Below, one piece after another: positions 26,055 through 32,904 of a stretch of 42,814 nt of DNA; the first letter of the stretch is position 1; each line of letters begins with the position of its first letter. A model generated the notes under the pieces. It was not told where the DNA came from and did not search any database. It was given only the letters and a program-made list of their open reading frames with translations. The stretch comes from Ferrimonas futtsuensis DSM 18154. Its GTDB lineage: Bacteria; Pseudomonadota; Gammaproteobacteria; Enterobacterales; Shewanellaceae. Where the stretch lies: assembly GCF_000422645.1 (NCBI RefSeq), contig NZ_AUGL01000030.1, positions 1 through 42,814 of the forward strand, written 5' to 3'. Position numbers and translations under genes: made by a program.

Positions 26055-27278
26055 TTACTCCTTGGTTTGCACAGCGATGGTGTGGCCGGCGCGTCGACGT
26101 TGGCTCAATCGATTGACCCACTTGCGCCGCAGTTTTACCGACTCATTGATGGTCAGGCCCACTGGGCAGAAGTAACGACACCAGAAATCCGGCACGAAAC
26201 AGGCACCAAACAGGGAGAGAGGCAGGATGTACCACTGCAGCCCAGTCCCCTCCAGGGCAAACATCATGGAGAAGGGCTCATAGGCGCCCATGGACGGATG
26301 GCGCGACAGGAAGATCAGCATCAGTGACGCCCAGATCATGCCCAGTACCAGTGAGCGGCCATGCTTGTTCAGCCACCTGGGCGCCTTCATATTGATGCCG
26401 GTGATCTTATGCAGCAACGATTGCACCGCCGCATAGGGGCACAACTTGTTGCAATAGAGGTTTCGCCCCAACACCACCACCCCCAGGACTATGGTCCCCA
26501 TCAGAATCCACCAGATGGGGTGCTGCTTGATGCTGGGCAGGTAGCCAAGCAGTATGCTCCCCAGGCTGCCGATGCTGATGGAGGCGTTGGTGTAGAACCC
26601 CACAAACAGCAGGGAAACCAGGGGAAGCGCCGTTTTCAGCCAGCTCATCGGCTTGCTTCGCCCACCGACGCTGACCGCCACGGCCCCCAGAGCCAGCAGC
26701 AGCATGCCCGCTTCCTCCCATCCGAAGACCCAGGGATCCGGTGTCCAGCTGGGTTCCAGCCCCAGATGCTTTACCGCGCCCAGGTGCAGGGATCCTCGCA
26801 GCGCCTGACTCACGCCCCGGGCAGTGACTGTGGCGCCGGAAAAGGAATCGATATCCGTGTCGAGCAGAAAGTCATCGGTGACGCTGGCACCGGCGAACTG
26901 GCGGAAAAACTGCATCTTCACCAGGCGCGCCACATAGGGTGGGGTTTCGCGATGCCCGATCAGGTGGACACCATGAACCCGGGCGCCCCCCTCGATGCGA
27001 CTGGCGGTGACCGCCACCTGCAATGGTCCGCCATAGCCCTGCCCCTCTCCGAGGATCACCACCTGGGGTTGATCAGGTTGACGGTTGACCCATTCGAGAA
27101 CCACCGGACCACCCTGGGTGTCCGCCTGCTCGACCAACTGGGCGCCGGGAAAGCTCTTAGCCAGCCGTGCGGGATAGTCAGGCTGGTTGCCAAGCTGGCC
27201 CGCGACAAACGCCAGGACCAGGCTCAGCCAGGCCACAAGGCTTAGCAGGGAGGAGGGATTCTGTAGTTTCTTACTCAT
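26055..27278 (-). CDS. rdhC: RdhC/NosR-like FMN and Fe-S membrane protein
   Basis: The 407-residue protein has an N-terminal membrane helix (9-27), a periplasmic FMN-binding domain with SGATVT at 147-152 (Thr152 is the expected covalent FMN site), then about five more helices and two short cysteine motifs, CNKLCP (Cys276, Cys280) and CRYFCP (Cys367, Cys371). This is the NosR/RdhC/PceC architecture. Such proteins are thought to move electrons from the quinol pool or inner membrane to periplasmic reductases. It is shorter than NosR because the C-terminal ferredoxin domain is absent, as in PceC. It starts 64 bp after rdhB and is followed at once by a small membrane gene. RdhC is often missing from other rdh loci, so its presence supports respiratory use here. 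Confidence 0.88.
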   Translation of the reverse strand: MSKKLQNPSSLLSLVAWLSLVLAFVAGQLGNQPDYPARLAKSFPGAQLVEQADTQGGPVVLEWVNRQPDQPQVVILGEGQGYGGPLQVAVTASRIEGGARVHGVHLIGHRETPPYVARLVKMQFFRQFAGASVTDDFLLDTDIDSFSGATVTARGVSQALRGSLHLGAVKHLGLEPSWTPDPWVFGWEEAGMLLLALGAVAVSVGGRSKPMSWLKTALPLVSLLFVGFYTNASISIGSLGSILLGYLPSIKQHPIWWILMGTIVLGVVVLGRNLYCNKLCPYAAVQSLLHKITGINMKAPRWLNKHGRSLVLGMIWASLMLIFLSRHPSMGAYEPFSMMFALEGTGLQWYILPLSLFGACFVPDFWCRYFCPVGLTINESVKLRRKWVNRLSQRRRAGHTIAVQTKE

Positions 27279-27342
27279 AATACGCTCTGAGAAATGGGGC
27301 CGTGCCGGAGGATGATCGGCACGGCCGTAGGCTGGCTGACGC

Positions 27343-27621
27343 TTACAGGCGGGCGCCCTTGGGGGCGTATTTGCGCCAGATGAAGGCCATCAGCAACAGT
27401 CCAGGCATGCAGAAGGCCGCCAGTCCCAGGGCGCCGGACTGAGGCACGTTCTCGATAAAGGAGCTCCCAGCCCAACCAATGCCGAACAGAAACATCAGGC
27501 CACCTGTGATCATCCCAACCCAGGCGGTCACCGGAAGCTGCGCCTTAACCGACAGATACGCCATTCCCTGCACACCCAGGGTGAACAGGATCCCCATGAT
27601 GAAAAATTCAATTAGTTCCAT
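27343..27621 (-). CDS. rdhB: Reductive dehalogenase membrane anchor RdhB
   Basis: The 92-residue protein has three hydrophobic helices, at about 5-25, 33-52 and 65-83, and the FGIGWAGSSFIENVPQSGALG segment that matches the W-x-GSS-x-E-x-P-Q/x-A pattern of PceB-type anchors. RdhB is thought to fix the extracytoplasmic RdhA to the inner membrane. The ATG at 27621 has a perfect AAGGAGG ribosome site five bases before it and lies 10 bases after the rdhA stop; the longer frame to 27645 overlaps rdhA and is less likely. Together with rdhA and rdhC it forms a complete core set. Confidence 0.9.
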   Translation of the reverse strand: MELIEFFIMGILFTLGVQGMAYLSVKAQLPVTAWVGMITGGLMFLFGIGWAGSSFIENVPQSGALGLAAFCMPGLLLMAFIWRKYAPKGARL

Positions 27622-27631
27622 GTTGTCCTCC

Positions 27632-29209
27632 TTATGAACGGCCAACGGCGCCGAACACGTTACGGTTGGTGGGGTTCACTCGCATCCCTTCACCTGTGTT
27701 CCAGAATTTCGCCACTTTGGTGGGATCCTGGGTGGCGCCATAGCCAAAGGCAGGGTGCATCTCAGACATCACTCCGTGCAGGGTCGCTGGCACGAAGGGG
27801 TTGGCGGCCACGATCATCCAGTGGTGCCAGAAGTCCGGCTCGTTGAAGGTACAGGCAGCATTACAGGCGGCGCAGTCGCCGTCGCTCTCCATCCAGTAGT
27901 CGAAACAACGCTTGGAATCGACATGGAACTTCTTGATCCCTTCATGGTTGTTCCAGTTGTAGCCGGGTTGCTCCGAGTGCTCGCCCACAAAGGTAAAGGT
28001 GGTGTCCTCATCCATGGGCAGAGCCTTGGAGGGACAGGCCTCGGCGCACTTCTTACAGGTTTTGCAGAAGTCTTCGATGCCCCAGGTACGTGGCTGATCG
28101 TGCTCGACAAACTCAAAATCGGTGTACACCTTGCACAGGCGAATTCGCGGGCCGTAGCCAGGTACAATCAGCTGACCGTTCCGGGCGCCCTCCCCCATGC
28201 CGGCGGCAATGCCATAAGCCACGGAGTTACCCAGATCGTTGCCCGAGGCTACGGCGTGGTAACCCAGGCCGCGGATAAACTTGGCCATCTGCGACGCCAG
28301 GGTCGCCATCTTGGTGTAACCGTCTCCCACGGTGCCTCCGGACGTAAAGGTGGGTGCGGTCGCCAGATTGTCATAATCCATGGGCACTGCCATGACGATC
28401 ACCGTCTTGGGAGTGAACGGGAAGTCTTTCTCCCAGGAAAGCTGCTTCTCAACCGGCTTAAACTCCTCCAGGGCGGCCATCATTGCCTTGCCCATCTCTT
28501 GTGGGTCGGTGATCTTGCTGACACCGCGACGGTCCATCTCTTCAAACATCTCCACCGTGGGGCCGGCGTGATAGATGGGATCGTAATCCCAGCGCTTATC
28601 CCGCTTGGCAATACCACAGCGGGCAGCGCCGAACAGCCGTGCGGCACTGCGGATGGCATTTGCCGCCTGCTGCTTGGAGGCAAACTGATACTGCTCATGC
28701 TCCATGTCAGACTGATCCCAGGAGAACCATATGGTGTCCGGTACCCCCATGGCCCCCAGGCGCAAATCCCACTTGTGAGGAGGGCACCAGGCCGCATGGG
28801 AGAGAGAGCGGTCAAGCTGGGTAAAACCCGGACGAGCGTTATCGTGCCCCTTCTGTTCGAAGCGCGGCACTTGCAGCTGGAAGTTGTAGTTGGGGTTGCC
28901 TTTCACCAACCGGCCAAACTGCTCGTTGCGCTCGGGGTGGCGCATCATCAGGAAGGGGCTGCCGGCGTAGGACCACATGTGGCTTTCGCCCGGGAAGGGC
29001 TGGAAGTCATCAGCCAGAATGGGCCACTGCTCATTGATCTTGCCTTCGATGGACGCACGCCCGGCTCCATAAGCACCTAAGCCCGCGGCCAGCACTGCAC
29101 CACCACCAATGGCTGCACGCTTAAACAGCTTGCGTCGTTCGGGGTTTTCCAATAAACCCTCATGATCCGTAGCGGACCGGGTATTTCCCTGGTTTCTATT
29201 TTCAGTCAT
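27632..29209 (-). CDS. rdhA: Corrinoid reductive dehalogenase catalytic subunit RdhA
   Basis: The 525-residue protein has a Tat signal (RRKLFK at 25-30, then a hydrophobic stretch) and two [4Fe-4S] motifs at Cys382, 385, 388, 392 and at Cys435, 446, 449, 453. Tyr298, Asn324 and Arg357 are spaced 26 and 33 residues apart, exactly as the catalytic Tyr246, Asn272 and Arg305 of Sulfurospirillum PceA. It should cleave carbon-halogen bonds with a cobamide cofactor outside the inner membrane, receiving electrons from RdhC or quinol. The substrate is unknown; PceA (chlorinated ethenes) is the closest reference that I can use. The frame opens at 29251, but the ATG at 29209 places the Tat signal as expected, although its ribosome site is weak. 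Similar genes are known in marine Shewanella and Ferrimonas-type bacteria. Confidence 0.94.
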   Translation of the reverse strand: MTENRNQGNTRSATDHEGLLENPERRKLFKRAAIGGGAVLAAGLGAYGAGRASIEGKINEQWPILADDFQPFPGESHMWSYAGSPFLMMRHPERNEQFGRLVKGNPNYNFQLQVPRFEQKGHDNARPGFTQLDRSLSHAAWCPPHKWDLRLGAMGVPDTIWFSWDQSDMEHEQYQFASKQQAANAIRSAARLFGAARCGIAKRDKRWDYDPIYHAGPTVEMFEEMDRRGVSKITDPQEMGKAMMAALEEFKPVEKQLSWEKDFPFTPKTVIVMAVPMDYDNLATAPTFTSGGTVGDGYTKMATLASQMAKFIRGLGYHAVASGNDLGNSVAYGIAAGMGEGARNGQLIVPGYGPRIRLCKVYTDFEFVEHDQPRTWGIEDFCKTCKKCAEACPSKALPMDEDTTFTFVGEHSEQPGYNWNNHEGIKKFHVDSKRCFDYWMESDGDCAACNAACTFNEPDFWHHWMIVAANPFVPATLHGVMSEMHPAFGYGATQDPTKVAKFWNTGEGMRVNPTNRNVFGAVGRS

Positions 29210-29773
29210 GGTTTTTCTCATATTCCAGGCCAAAATAAATTCGTCCAACACAAATTTGAAGGAATTATTTCGGACGTATCAGCTTCGATTCAATAATAGT
29301 AAAGCCAGCCAGAATCAAATAGACCAAACCAAACAACTCAGTATTTCACTATTGATAATTATATTGATCTTTATATGTAAAAACCTTTCTAATAAAAGGG
29401 GTTAGTTTCTTCTTATGGCCTTTCTTACCCGGCCAATGAGTTGTCAATTCTGGGATGCGCCTAACACTTTGCCATAAAACCCAATATCAACAGCAGTTTG
29501 CCGAGAAGCTTAGAGGTGTGTCACCGGCAGGCATCGCACCCGCACTCGGAGTGTCCCGGCCATGCAGGCGCACATAAAATCAGGTCAAATTAACAAAAGT
29601 GGAATAGAGTTTTTCCTGACGGAAAATAGTGAGATCAATAAAATGAAATTAATTTGTTCACTCTCACGAAATTGCTGCAAAGTCATACCGCCATTAATTT
29701 CGGCAGATATATAGTCCGCTGCAAACAATTACTCCAACAAAAACACCAAACCTTAAATATATAAGGGGGATAT
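29210..29773. other. AT-rich divergent regulatory region between rdhA and the FadL-like gene
   Basis: This 564-base gap is clearly more AT-rich than the genes around it and separates two divergent genes, so it must hold both promoters. I looked for FNR, CRP and LysR operator forms: GTGAGATCAA near 29629 and TTGTTCAC near 29654 form only a poor inverted pair, and no FNR box was found. A Shine-Dalgarno (AAGGGGGA) precedes the FadL-type ATG at 29774. I see no coding frame of note or RNA gene in it. A long AT-rich region between divergent respiratory and transport genes is typical of a regulated switch. Confidence 0.6.
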
Positions 29774-31024
29774 ATGAATTATCGACTCAGCACTATGGCG
29801 ATAATGGTAATGACAACCACTTCACTGTCTGTAGAAGCCAGTGGCATCCTGCGTGACGACACCGCGTCGGCCTATCTTGGCAGTGCCGGTGCCGGAAGAA
29901 CCACCGACACCAGCGCCGGTGCCGCCTTCAACAACCCTGCGGGGCTGGCCTATCTGGAGCAGAGGGAGGTCCAGGGCAGCTTGCTGCTGATTGAGGACAG
30001 TTTTAGCTTCCACGATCAGGGCTCAACCGGCACCAATCCAGACTATGAACGAAGACGCAAAAGCACCGACTATGGCATTGGCCTCAGCGGCGGCGGCTCC
30101 CTGTTCTATGGTCAACCGCTGAGCGAAGACTGGGGAATCGGATTGGCCCTGGCTTCCCCCGCCGGCGGAGCCACCGACTTTGGCGACAACTGGGCCGGAT
30201 CCAACTTCATTGAATCGGTGGAGGTAATGATCGGCGTCGCTCAAGCTTCCGTGGGCTACCGCATCAATGACCGATGGTCGGTGGGTGCCAGCCTGGGCAT
30301 CAGCTACATGAGTTGGGAGCTGACCCTGGATCCCTTCCCCGGTGCCGAAGAAACTCTCAAGCTGGACGATACCGAACTGGCCTGGGCCCTTGGGCTGCTC
30401 TACCGCCCCTGGCAGCACACCAGCCTGGGACTGCGCTATGTGGCCGGGGTAGAACATCAGCTTCGGGGAGAAACCAGCATGTCCACCCCTATGGGAGCCG
30501 TTCACGACCAGGCCAGCCAGCAGTTTAATCTGGCGGATCTGGTGACCTTCAGTGTGGAGCACAAGCTCACACCGGCTCTCAGCCTGATGGCAGACATCGA
30601 GTGGGCCCAGTGGTCTGATATGGACCGCAGCCTGATTGAACACGACAATGGTCCCACCATCTTAGTGCCCCGTAACTGGCAGGACGCCTGGAGCGGCGCC
30701 CTGGGTATCCATTACCAAGTCTCCTCTACGCTGACGCTGAAAACCGGCATCGCTTACGACGAGTCCGCCGTGTCCAAGGCCAATCACAAGCTGGATCCGC
30801 CAGTGGACCGTCAAATTGCTTACGCCGCCGGCCTGAGCTGGGCCCTGACCCCCAACACTCAGCTGGACCTCAGCTATCAGTACCTTGATCTGGGAGATAT
30901 CGAGGTCAACCAGGCCATCGAGGGGTTTGACCCAGTCGCCGGTCAGCCCTTCAGTCAGACGGTGTCCGGCCACTCCGAAGCCCATGTACACATCCTGAGC
31001 CTGGGACTGGCACACAGGTTCTGA
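29774..31024 (+). CDS. FadL/TodX-family outer-membrane channel
   Basis: The 416-residue protein has a signal peptide (first 24 residues, likely cut after VEASG or just before) and a plug region SAYLGSAGAGRTTDTSAGAAFNNPAG, split here into the typical FNNPAGLA motif, which is the FadL hallmark. The rest is a 14-stranded beta-barrel, with alternating aromatic residues and a C-terminal HILSLGLAHRF, ending in Phe as outer-membrane barrels do. Family members take up long-chain fatty acids or aromatic hydrocarbons. It is divergent from rdhA and next to a LysR gene, so I infer that it admits the hydrophobic organohalide, in parallel with TodX or XylN in aromatic degradation. General fatty-acid uptake is the alternative. 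Confidence 0.9.
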   Translation: MNYRLSTMAIMVMTTTSLSVEASGILRDDTASAYLGSAGAGRTTDTSAGAAFNNPAGLAYLEQREVQGSLLLIEDSFSFHDQGSTGTNPDYERRRKSTDYGIGLSGGGSLFYGQPLSEDWGIGLALASPAGGATDFGDNWAGSNFIESVEVMIGVAQASVGYRINDRWSVGASLGISYMSWELTLDPFPGAEETLKLDDTELAWALGLLYRPWQHTSLGLRYVAGVEHQLRGETSMSTPMGAVHDQASQQFNLADLVTFSVEHKLTPALSLMADIEWAQWSDMDRSLIEHDNGPTILVPRNWQDAWSGALGIHYQVSSTLTLKTGIAYDESAVSKANHKLDPPVDRQIAYAAGLSWALTPNTQLDLSYQYLDLGDIEVNQAIEGFDPVAGQPFSQTVSGHSEAHVHILSLGLAHRF

Positions 31025-31034
31025 TACCAGGTGG

Positions 31035-31069
31035 GTTTCCCCCAACGCCAGAAAGACGCTGGGGGAAAC
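31035..31069 (+). terminator. Hairpin after the FadL-type gene
   Basis: A 10-bp perfect stem (GTTTCCCCCA at 31035-31044 and TGGGGGAAAC at 31060-31069), with two more pairs inside, lies just after the stop codon. No T tract follows, so it may be a rho-assisted end or an mRNA 3' stabiliser. Confidence 0.5.
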
Positions 31070-31168
31070 TGCAACAAAGGCAGGTGAATTCCATCGCGCC
31101 ACTTGGGCGGCGATAAAACCACTGATACCCTTTGTGTCATTAGCCAACTACTTCTGGGTTGTCCCTCT

Positions 31169-32086
31169 ATGCATCAAGTCACTCTCGATGACATTCGCCT
31201 GGTTAACCAGATAGCCCGCCTGGGCAGCTTTGCCCGGGCCGCCGACTCCCTCTCTCTGCCCAGGCCCAGCGTCACCCGCAGAGTCAAACAGCTGGAGGCC
31301 CACCTGGGCGTCACCCTGTTTCAGCGCTCCACCCGCCAGTTGTCCCTGACCCAGGAGGGGGAGGCCTTCCTGGAGCACAGCCTCAACATAGAGCAGCACT
31401 GGCAAACCGCCACCGAACAGATGAAGAGTGCCAGCGGTGAGCCCGTGGGCCGCCTCAGAGTCAGTGCCCTGGGCCTGTTCAACCGGGTCATTGCCGGCCC
31501 GGTACTGTCCCGCTTCGTCAAAACCTACCCGGGCATCGATCTGGAGCTCAAGTCCACCTGGTCCCCGCCGGATGCCACCAAATTCGATGTGGACCTGATG
31601 TTCAATACCAAACCCCTGGAGGACAAGAGCTTCGTCAACGAGCCCCTGTCTCTGACTCAGAGGGACTTCTACGCCAGCCGCGACTACCTGGAGCGCAGAG
31701 GCAGCCCGGGCAGCATCACCGAGTTGGCAGACCACGACCTGGTGGTACTCAACTACACCGACTTCAAGGATGGAGACTGGCTGTGGCAAGACGGAGAGCA
31801 GCAGAGGACCCTGCAGGTAAAAAGCAATCTGATGCTGGATGAAGCCGAAGCGGCCCTGCAGATGACCCTGCTGGGCCACGGCATCTGCTGGCTGCCGGAT
31901 TTCTGCTGTGACAAGTACCTGGAGAGCGGCGAGATGGTGCGCCTGTTTGAGGGCCGCCATGCGACCCCAGGCCCCTTGTGGGCCATCTACCCCAGGACCC
32001 CATTTGAAAATCAGCGTCTGAGGCTGTTTATCGAGATGGCCAGAGACAGTCAACTGCTGGGCAAGCCTGCCCCGGCCCAGAACTGA
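31169..32086 (+). CDS. LysR-family regulator beside the organohalide genes
   Basis: The 305-residue protein has a standard LysR N-terminus (residues about 5-65, DDIRLVNQIARLGSFARAAD, PRPSVTRRVKQLEAHLG and LFQRSTRQLSLTQEG) and a sensor domain from about 90 to 300. Its layout is that of the CrgA/YafC-like branch. The frame opens at a TTG at 31103, but the ATG at 31169 gives the normal length. It follows the FadL-type gene by 144 bp and its stop codon touches the stop codon of the deiodinase-like gene (32086/32087), so it sits inside the putative organohalide cluster. I infer local control of the channel or of that gene; the ligand is unknown. Confidence 0.88.
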   Translation: MHQVTLDDIRLVNQIARLGSFARAADSLSLPRPSVTRRVKQLEAHLGVTLFQRSTRQLSLTQEGEAFLEHSLNIEQHWQTATEQMKSASGEPVGRLRVSALGLFNRVIAGPVLSRFVKTYPGIDLELKSTWSPPDATKFDVDLMFNTKPLEDKSFVNEPLSLTQRDFYASRDYLERRGSPGSITELADHDLVVLNYTDFKDGDWLWQDGEQQRTLQVKSNLMLDEAEAALQMTLLGHGICWLPDFCCDKYLESGEMVRLFEGRHATPGPLWAIYPRTPFENQRLRLFIEMARDSQLLGKPAPAQN

Positions 32087-32764
32087 TCACAGGAAGCTTG
32101 AGATCTCCTCAAGGGACTTCTTGTGGGTCGCATGAAGCGGTATGGTGGCACCCTTTGCCGGATAACCCGCCACAATCAGCATATAGGGGCGCTCGTTATC
32201 GCCACGGCCACACACCTTGGAGAGGAAACTCATCGGCTTAGGGGTGTGGGTCAGGGTCGCCAGGCCGCTGGTGTGCAACGCATTAAGCAAAAAACCGGTG
32301 GCAATGCCTACGGATTCATGCACGTAGTAGTTGGTGGTTTCCCCATCGTCGTGCATCCCACCCCGCTTCTTGCTGAACACCGCAATCAACCAGGGGGCGA
32401 TCTCCAGGTAGGGCTTATTGGCATCGGTGCCTAAAGGCTTCAGGGCTTTGAGCCACTCTTCACCCGCGCGCTTCTCGTCATAGAACCCCCGCTCCTGCAA
32501 CTCGGCGTGTTCTCGGATCTGTTTCTTCACCTCATCAGAGCGGATGGCCACAAAGTGCCAGGGCTGGTGATTGGCACCACTGGGGGCACTGCCCGCGGCC
32601 AGCAGACAGTTCTCAATCACCTCCTGGGGAACAGGGCGATCCGAGAAACTGCGAACGGAGTGACGCCGGCGCAGATGTGCCAGGTGCTCAGACGATCGCT
32701 GAACCATCTGCTCGGCGTCATATTCGACAAAATCATCGAGGGGGATACGGTCGTGGGGCTGCAT
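32087..32764 (-). CDS. Nitroreductase-family flavoprotein, iodotyrosine deiodinase-like
   Basis: The 225-residue FMN protein follows the nitroreductase plan with RRRHSVRSFS (32-41), AGSAPSGANHQPW (57-69) and GLATLTHTP. It is closer to iodotyrosine deiodinase (IYD) than to NfsA/NfsB: MVQRS near the N-terminus, RPVPQEVIE, YLEIAPWLIAVF, NYYVHESVGIATG and GYPAKGATIP all match IYD by eye. The three residues that bind halotyrosine in human IYD (Glu157, Tyr161, Lys182) correspond to Glu91, Tyr95 and Lys117, with one extra residue before the Lys. Such enzymes remove iodide or bromide from halotyrosines using NAD(P)H-derived electrons; bacterial homologues are known. I chose the ATG at 32764 for its AAGGAG at nine bases; a GTG at 32770 is possible. 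Confidence 0.85.
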   Translation of the reverse strand: MQPHDRIPLDDFVEYDAEQMVQRSSEHLAHLRRRHSVRSFSDRPVPQEVIENCLLAAGSAPSGANHQPWHFVAIRSDEVKKQIREHAELQERGFYDEKRAGEEWLKALKPLGTDANKPYLEIAPWLIAVFSKKRGGMHDDGETTNYYVHESVGIATGFLLNALHTSGLATLTHTPKPMSFLSKVCGRGDNERPYMLIVAGYPAKGATIPLHATHKKSLEEISSFL

Positions 32765-32860
32765 GCACACTCACTCCTTGTGAAAGCTTATAGAGTAATG
32801 CTAACACCAAGAGCGCATTGAACAAGTTTTCCCCGGGAAGATTGCGCATTTAGAAAAACA

Positions 32861-32887
32861 AAAGCCCCGGCACTGGGCCGGGGCTTT
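32861..32887 (-). terminator. Terminator of the EF-G gene
   Basis: An 11-bp perfect stem (AAAGCCCCGGC and GCCGGGGCTTT) with a 5-base loop lies 18 bases after the EF-G stop. On the minus strand it is followed by TTTTGTTTTTC, a good T tract. Confidence 0.92.
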
Positions 32888-32904
32888 AGGGAAGAACTCA
32901 AGAA

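Noticed and set aside
27755-29080. 441-codon open frame opposite rdhA
   Set aside because: Composition is unlike a protein, and rdhA on the other strand has full family motifs.
29210-29773. FNR or CRP box in the rdhA-channel gap
   Set aside because: Only partial half sites were found by eye (for example near 29629 and 29654), none close to a consensus palindrome.
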